Under the pieces are notes generated by a model, which did no database searches, was not told where the DNA came from, and worked only from the letters and a program-made list of their open reading frames with translations. DNA of 37,301 nt from WFQV01 sp964611145 (lineage in GTDB: Bacteria > Bacteroidota > Ignavibacteria > Ignavibacteriales > Melioribacteraceae). Shown one piece after another: positions 21,826 to 30,877 of this stretch (position 1 is the stretch's first letter; each line of letters starts with the position of its first letter). The stretch covers positions 1-37,301 of the forward strand of contig CAZSYM010000018.1 of assembly GCA_964611145.1 (NCBI GenBank), in the 5' to 3' direction. A program made the position numbers and the translations under genes.

Positions 21826-24800
21826 TTATTTTTTCCGTGAATCTATTTCTTTCAGCAATTCGTTCACCGCTGCCTTTAATTGGGTATCCCTCCCTTTAGC
21901 TTTATCGTCAGGATTGTTGTATATGATTATTTGAGGAACGGCGGGACCATGTTCCATATTTTTATCGGTGGCTTTTACGTACCAAGCTCTGAACGGCATT
22001 CGCACGTAGGAGCCGTCTATTAAGTTTTTTGCGCCGGTGGAAATCACCGCACCGAAGGTGGGTTCGCCCACGAGAGTGCCGATGCCCAGTGTTTTGTAAG
22101 CATGTGAAAAGATTTCGGCATTCGAATAACTCTCCGCATTACACATTGCAATTGAGGGCTTTGTCCACGGAGCATAAGGGAGCCTTTCGCTATAAGGATA
22201 GTAATCTCTGAATTTTTTATGCTCGGCAAGTGTCTTTGCCGCTCCTCTGGGAATTGTATAAGCATGTTGACGCACGTTTAAGACTGTCATCAGATAATCG
22301 GTAGTCCAGCCGCCGCCGTTAAAACGGACGTCTATTACAATCCCTTCTTTTCCGTAACCGCTTGCCATTAAATCGCGTTGGAATTCTTCGAAACTGCTCC
22401 AATTCATTCCGCGTATATGAATGTAACCGAGTCGCCCGTGAGAATACTTATCGGTCAAATGCTTCCTTTCCCGAACCCATTCTTTGTATAGTAAATCTCG
22501 AAGACTTTTTACAGGGCGAATGATGACCTCGCGTTCTTCTCCGTCCTTGTTAACAACGGAGAGGAGAACTTTATTGTTTACTTTGTTAATTAGATACTTA
22601 TAGAAGTTTTCTTTCCGGTTATACGGATTTCCGTCTATTTCGCGGATTACATCGCCCGCATTCAATTTGCTAAACTCTTTATCCGCGGGAGAATCCGGTA
22701 TTACCCGCACTACTTTCAAGCCTTCCGCTGTCGGCGTAAATTCCGCTCCCAGCAGACCAAAGCTTTCCCGTTGCGTTTCCTCGTTTTTGCCTCCTCGCAT
22801 TCCCATGTGGCTTGCATCCAATTGCCCCAACATCACATTGAACATGTATCTGAAATCCCTGTCCGTGGAAGCCGCCATGCAACGCGGCTTGTATTTTTTG
22901 CGCAAAGCATCCCAATTTCTTCCGTGGAATTGCGGGTCGTAAAAGCCGTCGCGTAATGCCCGCCATGCCTCTTCGAAGATTTGATTTTTTTCGGCTTTGA
23001 AATTAATGTCCATTCGAGCTTGAAATGAGATGTTTTCCGTTTTGGAGCTTTTCAAGTTAAGCTTTCCAAGGCGTCCGCCCGATTTCAAGAAATATAAATA
23101 TTTTCCTTGTCGATCCGTTTTAATGTCATAGGGATTAATACCTCCCGATGTCAAGGCTTTCAGCTTTGTCCCGTCCCATTTTGCGCTGAAAAGGTCGCTT
23201 CCCTTGCTTGGAGGATGTATGGCGGTGAAGTAGAAAGTGTTTCCATCCTTGGAAATAGCGATGTTTCCTTCGTCGCCGGGAAAGGAGGTTACTTGTACAA
23301 GTCTTTCGTAGATATTATCGAAATCTATTTTTACGGAAATGTTTTTCTTCTTTTTCTCTTTTTTACTTTTATCTGTTTTGAGGTCTTCCAATTCTTCCCA
23401 ATCCGCCTTGCTACGTTCCCAATCTTTTTTTCTTAGCCAAACGAACCAAACATCGCGGTCATTATTATGTCTTTCGGAGAGGAAGGCAAGTTTGGAACCG
23501 TCGGGGCTCCAGACGGGGGAGTAATCCCCTTTGGGATGCATGCTTACGTTAACAGGCTCGCCGCCTTCCGCGGAGATAATGAAGACGTCGCTGTTGAAAT
23601 CCAAGTCCTCCAAAGCATAGGCTAACCATTTGGAATCGGGGCTCCAAGCGATGCCCGAAGGAGTCGCCCAGCCATTCAACAAAACCGTTTTATCCGACAG
23701 AGTTCCGTCGGTGTTGATAGTAGCCGAGATTAATTTGCCGTTGCCTTGTAAATAAACGAGTTTCTTCCGGTTCGGGGATACGGAAAGCTCGCTTTCGTCT
23801 TCTTCCGTGTCCGTAAGTCTTTCTATTTTGAATTTGAGACTACGGAAAAGATTCGTGGTTCGCGGGTCGTCCGATTTAACCAGATAAATATCATATTGCC
23901 CGTTTCTGTCGGATGTAAAAATCAATGTGGAATCGCTTAACCATTGCGGATTTAAGTCGCGAAAGGGACTGTTGCTAATGTTTACGGATTTGCTTTTCCC
24001 CTTTTTGTTTTCTTTCACGAAAATTTCTCCGTGTACTACAAAGGCAATGAGTTTGCCGTTTGGCGAGACGGCATAATCCCGCATTTTGGAACTAAAGCTC
24101 TTATGCAAAATGGGGTCGTGTTTGAAATCGGCGCTTAAGTCTATTTTTACTTTATGCGGCGTGCCTTTTTCAAGATTTAAATAGTAAATGTCCGTTTGCC
24201 TTTCGAAAACCATATATTTGCCACTTGCGCTTAAGTTAAAATATCTAATGCCGTCGTCGCTGTAATGAGTAATTGCCGTGGGGGGATGAGCAACATTCCC
24301 GTCGGTGTCTATGGTAATCTTGAAAATGTTATAACGCCCGTTTCGAGAGCTGATAAAGTAAATGTTTTTATTATCCGCCCATTGGGGATAAAAATCGTTG
24401 CCTTCGTAAGTTGTTAGTTTTATGTATTTGTCATGTTTCGAATCGTATAGCCAAATATCCTTATTGGCGGGACCTTTATAAGATTCTCTTGCAATTCTGC
24501 ACGCTCCGCGTACGAAAGCAACGAATCTTCCGTTCGGAGATTCCGTTGCCATATATCCCACTGCATTCAAAAATCGGGAGGGCGTGCCTCCGTTGGCGGG
24601 AGCGCTGTAAATTTCATAGTCCCATTCCGGTTGGCGGAATTCCCTTGAAGTTTCGAAAATTAATTTTCCGCTTTCGGACCAGTCGCAAAGCACGTCGCGT
24701 GCGGAATGGTATGTAACTCTTTTAACCGTTCCACCTTTGAGAGGAATTGTGAAAATATCGTCGTTACCGAATCGATTTCCGCTAAAGGCAATTTGAGTGC

Positions 24801-25026
24801 CGTCGGGACTGAAACGCGGGGCATATTCGTAACCGTTGTGAACCGTCAAACGAATTGCTTCTCCGCCTCGGGCAGAAACTTTCCAAATGTCTCCCTGATA
24901 CGAAAAGGCGATAGTGTTACCGTTGGGACTTATGGCAGGCCAGCGAAACAATTTTTTTGATTCGTTCCCCTTGATAACAAAAGTTACAAAAGTGAAGAGT
25001 ATGATTGCCAAGGTTTTTGTTTTCAT
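21826..25026 (-). CDS. Tricorn protease homologue (S41 family peptidase)
   Basis: 1066 residues, close to archaeal Tricorn, with an added signal peptide (MKTKTLAIILFTFVTFVIKG), so probably periplasmic. Two stretches of WD40/PD40-like propeller blades (SPDGTQIAFSGNRFGNDDIF, WSPDGSKLAFLSERHNNDRD) fill residues ~25-640. The C1 core, a PDZ domain (~755-840) and the C2 S41 domain follow. By alignment the catalytic residues are His740 (ASHMGM), Ser968 (SYSNAE) and Glu1025 (MEHG), within a few positions of Tricorn His746, Ser965 and Glu1023. An insert rich in Lys (KTDKSKKEKKKKN) interrupts the second propeller. It likely trims oligopeptides alongside the S46 dipeptidyl-peptidase. The ~210-bp gap upstream holds divergent promoters but no recognisable element. 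Confidence 0.95.
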   Translation of the reverse strand: MKTKTLAIILFTFVTFVIKGNESKKLFRWPAISPNGNTIAFSYQGDIWKVSARGGEAIRLTVHNGYEYAPRFSPDGTQIAFSGNRFGNDDIFTIPLKGGTVKRVTYHSARDVLCDWSESGKLIFETSREFRQPEWDYEIYSAPANGGTPSRFLNAVGYMATESPNGRFVAFVRGACRIARESYKGPANKDIWLYDSKHDKYIKLTTYEGNDFYPQWADNKNIYFISSRNGRYNIFKITIDTDGNVAHPPTAITHYSDDGIRYFNLSASGKYMVFERQTDIYYLNLEKGTPHKVKIDLSADFKHDPILHKSFSSKMRDYAVSPNGKLIAFVVHGEIFVKENKKGKSKSVNISNSPFRDLNPQWLSDSTLIFTSDRNGQYDIYLVKSDDPRTTNLFRSLKFKIERLTDTEEDESELSVSPNRKKLVYLQGNGKLISATINTDGTLSDKTVLLNGWATPSGIAWSPDSKWLAYALEDLDFNSDVFIISAEGGEPVNVSMHPKGDYSPVWSPDGSKLAFLSERHNNDRDVWFVWLRKKDWERSKADWEELEDLKTDKSKKEKKKKNISVKIDFDNIYERLVQVTSFPGDEGNIAISKDGNTFYFTAIHPPSKGSDLFSAKWDGTKLKALTSGGINPYDIKTDRQGKYLYFLKSGGRLGKLNLKSSKTENISFQARMDINFKAEKNQIFEEAWRALRDGFYDPQFHGRNWDALRKKYKPRCMAASTDRDFRYMFNVMLGQLDASHMGMRGGKNEETQRESFGLLGAEFTPTAEGLKVVRVIPDSPADKEFSKLNAGDVIREIDGNPYNRKENFYKYLINKVNNKVLLSVVNKDGEEREVIIRPVKSLRDLLYKEWVRERKHLTDKYSHGRLGYIHIRGMNWSSFEEFQRDLMASGYGKEGIVIDVRFNGGGWTTDYLMTVLNVRQHAYTIPRGAAKTLAEHKKFRDYYPYSERLPYAPWTKPSIAMCNAESYSNAEIFSHAYKTLGIGTLVGEPTFGAVISTGAKNLIDGSYVRMPFRAWYVKATDKNMEHGPAVPQIIIYNNPDDKAKGRDTQLKAAVNELLKEIDSRKK

Positions 25027-25240
25027 CGTTTCCTCTTATTTTTTTTGAATTTTCTTAAGAGTAAATTTAAGTTATTTTGTTTTAGAATGCTTTTTTTGGG
25101 GGAGCTCCTTGAGAAAAGATTTACCAACACGTCCTCAATCTCCCATTTAAATTGAAAATTCCGTATTTTTTGAGTTTAAATAAGCATTTTTACAATACCA
25201 AGAAATTGAATTTTAATAAAACAACAAAAGGGAGTTAAAA

Positions 25241-25894
25241 ATGGCGCAATTGGAAATTGGTAAAGAATCTAAGCCCAGATTTGAATTCAGAACCTTCGGG
25301 CAGGATTTCGAAGACGAACATTATTTGCTTTCTCGTCTTTCCGTTCCCGTGCCGGAAAAAGTTTGGGAACGTACTTCGGAAGAAATTTACATTTTGTCGA
25401 AAACAAACGATATCAACAACACCAAGATTCGCGACGGGAAAATGGATATTAAGACTTTCGTTCAGCAAAAGGAAGGACTTGAACAATGGAATCCTTTGAT
25501 GAAAGGAGAATTCCCTCTTTCGAAAGAGGTTTTGTTGAACGAAGTTTTTCCTGCTTTTAAAGTGAATGTTCCCGAATTAACACAGGAATCTTATACGGAA
25601 GAAGAATTTATACGCATGGTAAAGGAACATCCCGACTTGGCAGCGGTGCGTGTTAAAAAGCTACGCTACGGTTATATGGTAAACAATACAATCTGTGAAT
25701 ATGCAGAGGTCCTTATAAACGGCGCTCGTGTTTGTACCATTAATTCCGAATCGACGGAAATAGAAGATATACTTAAAACGATGGAACAGACGGGTATGAA
25801 TAAATATGAAAATATTAACTATTTGCAGGCTATTAAGCGAGTAATAGGTTGGATTGACAAACCTCTTGCCAACGAAGATTTCTATTTGGGTTAA
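25241..25894 (+). CDS. Divergent CYTH/triphosphate-tunnel-like protein of unknown function
   Basis: 217 residues, cytoplasmic by composition. KPRFEFRTFGQDF, SEEIYILSKTNDINNTKIRDG and MDIKTFVQQKEGLEQWNP look like alternating basic/acidic beta-strands. The NTKIR...DIKT pattern resembles the R-x-R and K strands of the CYTH fold. The canonical ExExK motif is not evident. A C-terminal half with VKKLRYGYMVNNTICEYAEVLING repeats the theme (a second strand set with VKK.R and E-E), as expected for a tunnel fold. I recall similar proteins annotated only as hypothetical. It is the first gene of the 25241-37292 operon, preceded by GGGAG, and is followed 17 bp later by a true CYTH gene. Confidence 0.7.
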   Translation: MAQLEIGKESKPRFEFRTFGQDFEDEHYLLSRLSVPVPEKVWERTSEEIYILSKTNDINNTKIRDGKMDIKTFVQQKEGLEQWNPLMKGEFPLSKEVLLNEVFPAFKVNVPELTQESYTEEEFIRMVKEHPDLAAVRVKKLRYGYMVNNTICEYAEVLINGARVCTINSESTEIEDILKTMEQTGMNKYENINYLQAIKRVIGWIDKPLANEDFYLG

Positions 25895-25911
25895 ATTGAA
25901 GGAGAAAGGAA

Positions 25912-26385
25912 ATGGGAAAAGAAATAGAAAAGAAGTTTTTGGTTAAAAGCGATGCTTTTAAGCAACATGCTAAAAAATCTACACGCATTACGCAAGGTTA
26001 TATTTCTTCCGTGCCGGAAAGAACAGTGCGGGTTAGGATAAAAGGCGACAAAGGATATATTACGATTAAGGGAATAGGAAACGAAAGCGGTGCTTCCAGA
26101 TTCGAATGGGAAAAGGAAATTCCGGTTGAGGAGGTAAAAGAACTTCTCAAAATTTGCGAGCCCGGAATAATTGATAAAACCCGTTACCTGGTGGAAGTCG
26201 GGAACCATACTTTTGAAGTGGACGAATTCTACGGAGATAACGAAGGCTTGGTAATTGCCGAGGTGGAACTTCAAGACGAAAACGAAGATTTTGAAAAACC
26301 GGATTGGTTGGGCGAGGAGGTAACGGGAGATGTGCGTTATTACAATTCCATGTTGATGAAAAATCCCTACAAAAATTGGAAATAA
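25912..26385 (+). CDS. CYTH domain protein (inorganic triphosphatase/TTM family)
   Basis: 157 residues, the usual size of a stand-alone CYTH protein. It starts with the diagnostic ExExK motif (EIEKK, residues 4-8), then TQGYISSVPERTVRVRIKGDKGYITIKG, DKTRYLVEVGNHTFEVDEFYG and LVIAEVEL, all canonical strands of the triphosphate tunnel. The closest character is of the small bacterial TTM enzymes that hydrolyse inorganic triphosphate; class IV adenylate cyclase or thiamine triphosphatase activity is less likely but possible. GGAGAAAGG precedes the ATG. Its place in a phosphate-transport operon supports a role with tri- or polyphosphate. Confidence 0.92.
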   Translation: MGKEIEKKFLVKSDAFKQHAKKSTRITQGYISSVPERTVRVRIKGDKGYITIKGIGNESGASRFEWEKEIPVEEVKELLKICEPGIIDKTRYLVEVGNHTFEVDEFYGDNEGLVIAEVELQDENEDFEKPDWLGEEVTGDVRYYNSMLMKNPYKNWK

Positions 26386-26391
26386 AATCTG

Positions 26392-27885
26392 ATGTTCAGT
26401 GTGCGGTTTCGAAAAATTCTTTTTCTTTTCGTTTTCTTAGCGTTCGCTAATCTCTATGCAGGTTATCCCGAAAAGCCGATTACAATTGTAGTCCATAGTA
26501 AACCCGGTAGCGGCATTGACATTGCATCCAGATTTATTGCGAATATAGCGAAAAAATATGCCGATGTTACGATTGTGGTCGAAAATAAAACCGGCGGTTC
26601 CGGCACGATTGCAATGAGGACGGTTCTTTCCAAGCGTGCCGACGGTTATACTATTCTTGCCGTTACGAAATCTTTTATTTCGACTATGTTGCTTTCCAAT
26701 ACGGGGCTTACCATTGATAATTTCGATTGGTTGGCTATGATGGTTTCCGACCCGGAGGCGTTGATTGTGAATAATACATCCGACATAAAAACGCTGGAGG
26801 AAATCATAGCGGATGCAAAAGTCAAGCATGGCGAACAGAAATGGCTGGGTCCCTTGGTCGGTGGGTTGGACCATTTGTTTGCCGTTGAAGTGTGGGAAAA
26901 ATTGGGAATCAAAGCGCGCTGGATACCGTATGAAGGCGGAAGTGATGCAATCGCTGCACTGATGGGTAAGCAGGGAGTTGTGTATGTCGGCAATCCTTCC
27001 GATGTTTTGGGACGTCCCACTCTTTCGGTGGCGGTCGTTGCTTCCTTGCAAAGACTCAAAAAATTTCCCGATGTTCCCACATTCAAGGAAAAAGGTTATG
27101 ATATTGGCGAAGAGGTACTCTGGCGCGGCTTTGCTCTGAAAAAAGGGACCCCGCCGAGAATTAAGAGGTATTTGGAAAATTTGTTTCAAAAAATCTCAAG
27201 GGATTCCGCATGGATTAACTTTGTGGAAAATTCTTCCGCCATTCCCGTGTTTAAATCGGGAGAGGATTTTGCCCGAATAGTGCACGACGACCAAGTAAAG
27301 GCAAAATATTACTTGAAGAAAGCGGGAATACTTAAAGAAGAAACGCTTGCTTCCGAAGGAAAAACAGGTTTGGTTTTCGGTGTTTTGCTTGCCGTTTTCT
27401 TCGTTTTTGCGCTTGGGCTTCGTCAATTTAAACGAGAGCTTTTTAGAGGAGATAATCTTATTGCTTTCGCTATGATTCTTGTTTCCCTCTTCGTTTATTA
27501 TTTGACTCTTTCGTTCGAAACGGGGAAAATCTCCGGAGCAGTGGGTCCCTCCTCCATCCCGCGACTCTGGGCTATAATTCTTTCTCTTTTTTCTATCCGT
27601 TTGCTCTATAAAAATTTCAAAAACCCCGAACGTGCGGAAACCGAAAAGAGAAATTCCATTAAGGCTCTCGGGCTAATCTTTTTAATGGCTATTTATATTT
27701 TCTTTACCGGCTTTTTGGGGTTTTATATTTGCACGGCGCTATTTTTAATAGCGGGAATGATATGGATGGGCTACCGAAATTATTTGGTGATTTTTGTTTC
27801 CATTGCCGGTTTTTTGGTGGTAACTTATTATGCAATACAGATACTGCTCCAAGTTCCCTTGCCAATGGGTTCGTTATTTAATTGA
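26392..27885 (+). CDS. TctC-TctB fusion: Bug-type solute-binding domain joined to tripartite tricarboxylate transporter small membrane subunit
   Basis: 497 residues. A signal peptide (~1-23) is followed by a Bug/TctC solute-binding domain (~24-318): GYPEKPITIVVHSKPGSGID, ENKTGGSGTIAMRTV, GYTILAVTKS, VGGLDHLFAVEVW and PDVPTFKEKGYDI are family motifs. A membrane helix (~325-345) then leads into a TctB/DUF1468 domain (~350-495) with about four helices. TctC and TctB are normally separate proteins, so the binding domain here is tethered to the membrane. TctA follows two genes later. Known substrates of TTT systems are mostly carboxylates; the substrate here is unknown. It starts 6 bp after the CYTH stop without a clear ribosome site, implying coupling. 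Confidence 0.88.
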   Translation: MFSVRFRKILFLFVFLAFANLYAGYPEKPITIVVHSKPGSGIDIASRFIANIAKKYADVTIVVENKTGGSGTIAMRTVLSKRADGYTILAVTKSFISTMLLSNTGLTIDNFDWLAMMVSDPEALIVNNTSDIKTLEEIIADAKVKHGEQKWLGPLVGGLDHLFAVEVWEKLGIKARWIPYEGGSDAIAALMGKQGVVYVGNPSDVLGRPTLSVAVVASLQRLKKFPDVPTFKEKGYDIGEEVLWRGFALKKGTPPRIKRYLENLFQKISRDSAWINFVENSSAIPVFKSGEDFARIVHDDQVKAKYYLKKAGILKEETLASEGKTGLVFGVLLAVFFVFALGLRQFKRELFRGDNLIAFAMILVSLFVYYLTLSFETGKISGAVGPSSIPRLWAIILSLFSIRLLYKNFKNPERAETEKRNSIKALGLIFLMAIYIFFTGFLGFYICTALFLIAGMIWMGYRNYLVIFVSIAGFLVVTYYAIQILLQVPLPMGSLFN

Positions 27886-27893
27886 AGTGAACG

Positions 27894-29354
27894 ATGATTG
27901 GTCACGAAATAAAAATACATGACAAAAAGCAATTCGAGATTAAGCTACATTATGCTCTCAATGGTAAAAAACGTAAAGGAGAGTATTTTGTGGAAACTTA
28001 TTTTTTTGTTCCTCATACCTTGGGAATCAATCATCATTCTTTTCATAAAAAAAACTTCTATGACAGTGTTAAAAATTATATTCGTCTTGCCACCCCGGAA
28101 TTTACCTTAGCGGAACTAATACACTCGGAAAACTCCCCTTTACGGAAACTTTTTCAATTGTTGGAAGAAGGAAAGGGGCTTAATGAAGAAGACCTTGGGC
28201 AGGAATTTGAGCATAGGCTTAAGCTTTTTTGTGCTACTATGGCTGGGACGGTGGGAAAGGAAGCTACGGCAATTTATCAACAAAAAAAGGGGGAAGGATT
28301 TAGGAAGGACATTATAAGATTTTTTAATTACGTGGAGGAGCTTCTTGAAAGTTATAGAAGAGTCGAAGCCCAACTTTTCGAAAGGAAAGATGAAAAATTG
28401 ATTTTTTCGTTCGGTGATGAGTATTTAAGTCTGCTTGTGGAAAAACATTTATTGAGAATATTAAATTTTTATGAGAAAAATTTTGAGAAAAATATTCAGA
28501 TAAGAGAGATAATTCTTGATTTCCTCAAGAAGGAAATAAAGCGAAGAGAGGAACGCGGTTATCGTTCAATTGTGAGGGAAGATTCTTCGAACGAGGAAAT
28601 GCTGTTTCGATTTAGCGCCTTGAAAAAGTATTTTAGTAGTGTTCTTTCCCTGGATGCCGATGTCGAACGGGAGGGTACAATATTGGAGCATGTGCTTTTT
28701 GGAATTGCCGCCGGGATAGCAATGATATTCGCAACCGCCGCGGCTTTCTGGGGAAAAAGTGCTTTTGGAACTTATACTATGCCTTTTTTTATTTTGCTTG
28801 TTATTAGTTATATGTTCAAAGATAGAATTAAGGAATTAATGAGGGAAATTCTTAAAAAAAGCGTGTTTAAATATTTGTTTGATTATAAGTACAAACTTTA
28901 CGTGGAAGAAAAACATAAAGTAGGAATAATTCGCGAGAGCTTTGATTTTGTGCAGCAGCGTCAATTACTTAAAAATGTTTGGAAGCTACGTCAAGTAGGG
29001 AAAACACCCGAGTTCGACAATAAGTTTCAGAAGGAGAAAATAATTCTTTATCGGAAAAAGATTAATTTGAAGTCCCGTTTTTTCAAGAAGCACAACGAGG
29101 AGGGATTTTACGGCCTGTCGGATATTTTCCGTTTCGATGTAACGCGGTTTTTAAGTAAAATGGACGACCCTTCGAAGCCTCTTTTTGCTCTTACGAAAGA
29201 TGGCTATAAACTTATTTATGGCAAAAGAGTTTACCATGTTAATTTAATTCTGAGAATTGTTCGTAATAAAAGTAACGAGGAATTAAAACGCTTCCGTTTG
29301 ATTTTAACCCGTGAAGGAATAGACAGAATAGAACCGGTTTTGGAGAACAATTAA
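27894..29354 (+). CDS. Unrecognised membrane-anchored protein between TctB and TctA
   Basis: 486 residues, no family recognised. The N-terminal ~260 residues are hydrophilic and largely helical (EFEHRLKLFCATMAGTVGKEA, YVEELLESYRRVEAQLFERK, FSFGDEYLSLLVEKHLLRIL). Two adjacent membrane helices (about 265-285 and 290-308) form a hairpin, followed by a basic cytoplasmic-looking C-terminal domain rich in Lys/Arg (~310-486) containing beta-like segments (KLIYGKRVYHVNLILRIVRN). There is no signal peptide. The gap to the preceding stop is 8 bp and to tctA 9 bp, so it is firmly in the operon. A location between two transporter subunits suggests a dedicated partner; the function is unknown. Confidence 0.75.
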   Translation: MIGHEIKIHDKKQFEIKLHYALNGKKRKGEYFVETYFFVPHTLGINHHSFHKKNFYDSVKNYIRLATPEFTLAELIHSENSPLRKLFQLLEEGKGLNEEDLGQEFEHRLKLFCATMAGTVGKEATAIYQQKKGEGFRKDIIRFFNYVEELLESYRRVEAQLFERKDEKLIFSFGDEYLSLLVEKHLLRILNFYEKNFEKNIQIREIILDFLKKEIKRREERGYRSIVREDSSNEEMLFRFSALKKYFSSVLSLDADVEREGTILEHVLFGIAAGIAMIFATAAAFWGKSAFGTYTMPFFILLVISYMFKDRIKELMREILKKSVFKYLFDYKYKLYVEEKHKVGIIRESFDFVQQRQLLKNVWKLRQVGKTPEFDNKFQKEKIILYRKKINLKSRFFKKHNEEGFYGLSDIFRFDVTRFLSKMDDPSKPLFALTKDGYKLIYGKRVYHVNLILRIVRNKSNEELKRFRLILTREGIDRIEPVLENN

Positions 29355-29363
29355 AGGAGAACA

Positions 29364-30851
29364 ATGGATATTTTCGGGCATCTTTGGGAAGGAATAAATT
29401 TGCTTATCGGCTGGGAACCGCTTATAATTATAATTATAGGTGTGATGTTGGGAATTTTGGTAGGCGTTTTGCCAGGGCTTTCCCCCGCAATGGGGGTGGC
29501 ACTTTTGGTGCCCTTCAGTTACGGATTGCCGCCTCTCTATGCTTTGATTTTGTTGGTCTCCCTTTATTCCGCGGCAAATTATGGCGGAACGATTACCGCA
29601 ATAGCGATTAATACCCCGGGTACTCCCTCCGCTATTGTTTCGACTTTTGACGGCTATCCTTTGACGCAAAAAGGGCAACCCGGAAAAGCGTTGGGTACGT
29701 CCGTAGTTGCTTCTACTGTCGGCGGGTTTTTCGGAACACTTGTGCTTATTTTCTTTTCCGTTCCTCTTGCCAAGGCGGCGCTTTCTTTTGGTCCAGCCGA
29801 GTATTTCGCATTGGCAATTTTCGGCTTGACAATTACTTCCTCGCTTTCTACGGGAAATTGGGTGAAAGCTTTTATAGCAACATTGATAGGGCTTCTTTTG
29901 AACACGGTGGGAATGGACCCTTTTACAGGGTATTTGCGTTTTACTTTCGGGATCCCGGAGTTGGCGGACGGATTTAGTTTTATACCTGCGCTTATCGGAC
30001 TTTTTGCACTCGGGGAAATTTTCCTTCAGCTGGAAAAGGGAGTTGATGTTAAAAAAAGTTTGAGTAAGCTTTCCGATAGAATGCCGAAACTGAAAGAGTT
30101 ATGGAAAATTAAAAGAACCATTTTACAATCTTCTATAATAGGAACATTGGTCGGGGTTGTCCCCGGTGCCGGTGCAACTATTGCCGCGTTTATTGCTTAC
30201 AACGAGGCGAAGAGGATTAGCAAAAAGCCGGAGGAATTCGGAAAGGGTGCTTTGGAAGGCGTGGCGGCGAGCGGTGCCGCAACCAGCGGTTCCGTAGGAG
30301 GTGCCTTGGTCCCGCTCCTTACCCTCGGAATTCCCGGTAGCGCCGCAACCGCTGTTTTAATCGGCGCTTTGGTCCTACACGGCTTGACACCCGGTCCCGA
30401 ACTGTTTAAAGGAGATGCCCCCATAGTTTACGGAATCTTTGCCAGCATGCTTATAGCTTATACCGCTATGTTCTTTTTCGGATTCCTGGGGAATCAATTG
30501 TGGATTAAAATAATTAAAGCTCCGAAATCGGTTCTTTATCCCATGATTCTCGCTATTGCTTTCGTTGGTAGCTATTCCGTGGGGAATTCCATGTTTGACG
30601 TTTGGAGCTGTTTTGGTTTCGGAATATTGGGTTGGATATTAAGGCGCAACGGTTTCCCTACCGCGCCCGTAATTCTCGGTTTGATATTAGGATTCCTGGC
30701 GGAGACAAATTTCCGTCGTGCATTGCTGATGGGAAACTGGACGATTTTCTTTACTCGTCCAATTAGCTTGATTTTACTTATACTTGCGGCAGTTTCTCTC
30801 TTTTATCCTATGTTGAAAACAAAATTTAAAAGTTTGAAAAAAGAAGCATAA
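29364..30851 (+). CDS. tctA: TctA family tripartite tricarboxylate transporter large permease
   Basis: 495 residues with about twelve membrane segments, standard for TctA. Signature stretches are GVMLGILVGVLPGLSPAMGV, YSAANYGGTITAIAINTPGT, GALEGVAASGAATSGSVGGA, VPLLTLGIPGSAATAVLIGA and LTPGPELF. It forms the translocation pathway of a secondary, ion-driven uptake system whose binding protein is the fused TctC-TctB gene two positions upstream. AAAGGAGA precedes the ATG. Separation of tctB and tctA by an unrelated gene is unusual. In other bacteria TTT systems take up citrate, tartrate or aromatic acids; the phosphate-related neighbours hint at another anion here. Confidence 0.95.
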   Translation: MDIFGHLWEGINLLIGWEPLIIIIIGVMLGILVGVLPGLSPAMGVALLVPFSYGLPPLYALILLVSLYSAANYGGTITAIAINTPGTPSAIVSTFDGYPLTQKGQPGKALGTSVVASTVGGFFGTLVLIFFSVPLAKAALSFGPAEYFALAIFGLTITSSLSTGNWVKAFIATLIGLLLNTVGMDPFTGYLRFTFGIPELADGFSFIPALIGLFALGEIFLQLEKGVDVKKSLSKLSDRMPKLKELWKIKRTILQSSIIGTLVGVVPGAGATIAAFIAYNEAKRISKKPEEFGKGALEGVAASGAATSGSVGGALVPLLTLGIPGSAATAVLIGALVLHGLTPGPELFKGDAPIVYGIFASMLIAYTAMFFFGFLGNQLWIKIIKAPKSVLYPMILAIAFVGSYSVGNSMFDVWSCFGFGILGWILRRNGFPTAPVILGLILGFLAETNFRRALLMGNWTIFFTRPISLILLILAAVSLFYPMLKTKFKSLKKEA

Positions 30852-30877
30852 ATAATAAAAATAAATCTGGAGGAAAT

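Noticed and set aside
26437..27189. 250-codon minus-strand open frame
   Set aside because: It is antisense to the TctC domain and has no recognisable features.
27894..29354. Possible VTC/SPX polyphosphate polymerase
   Set aside because: The context is suggestive, but no SPX lysine cluster, ExExK motif or VTC-type membrane domain can be seen.
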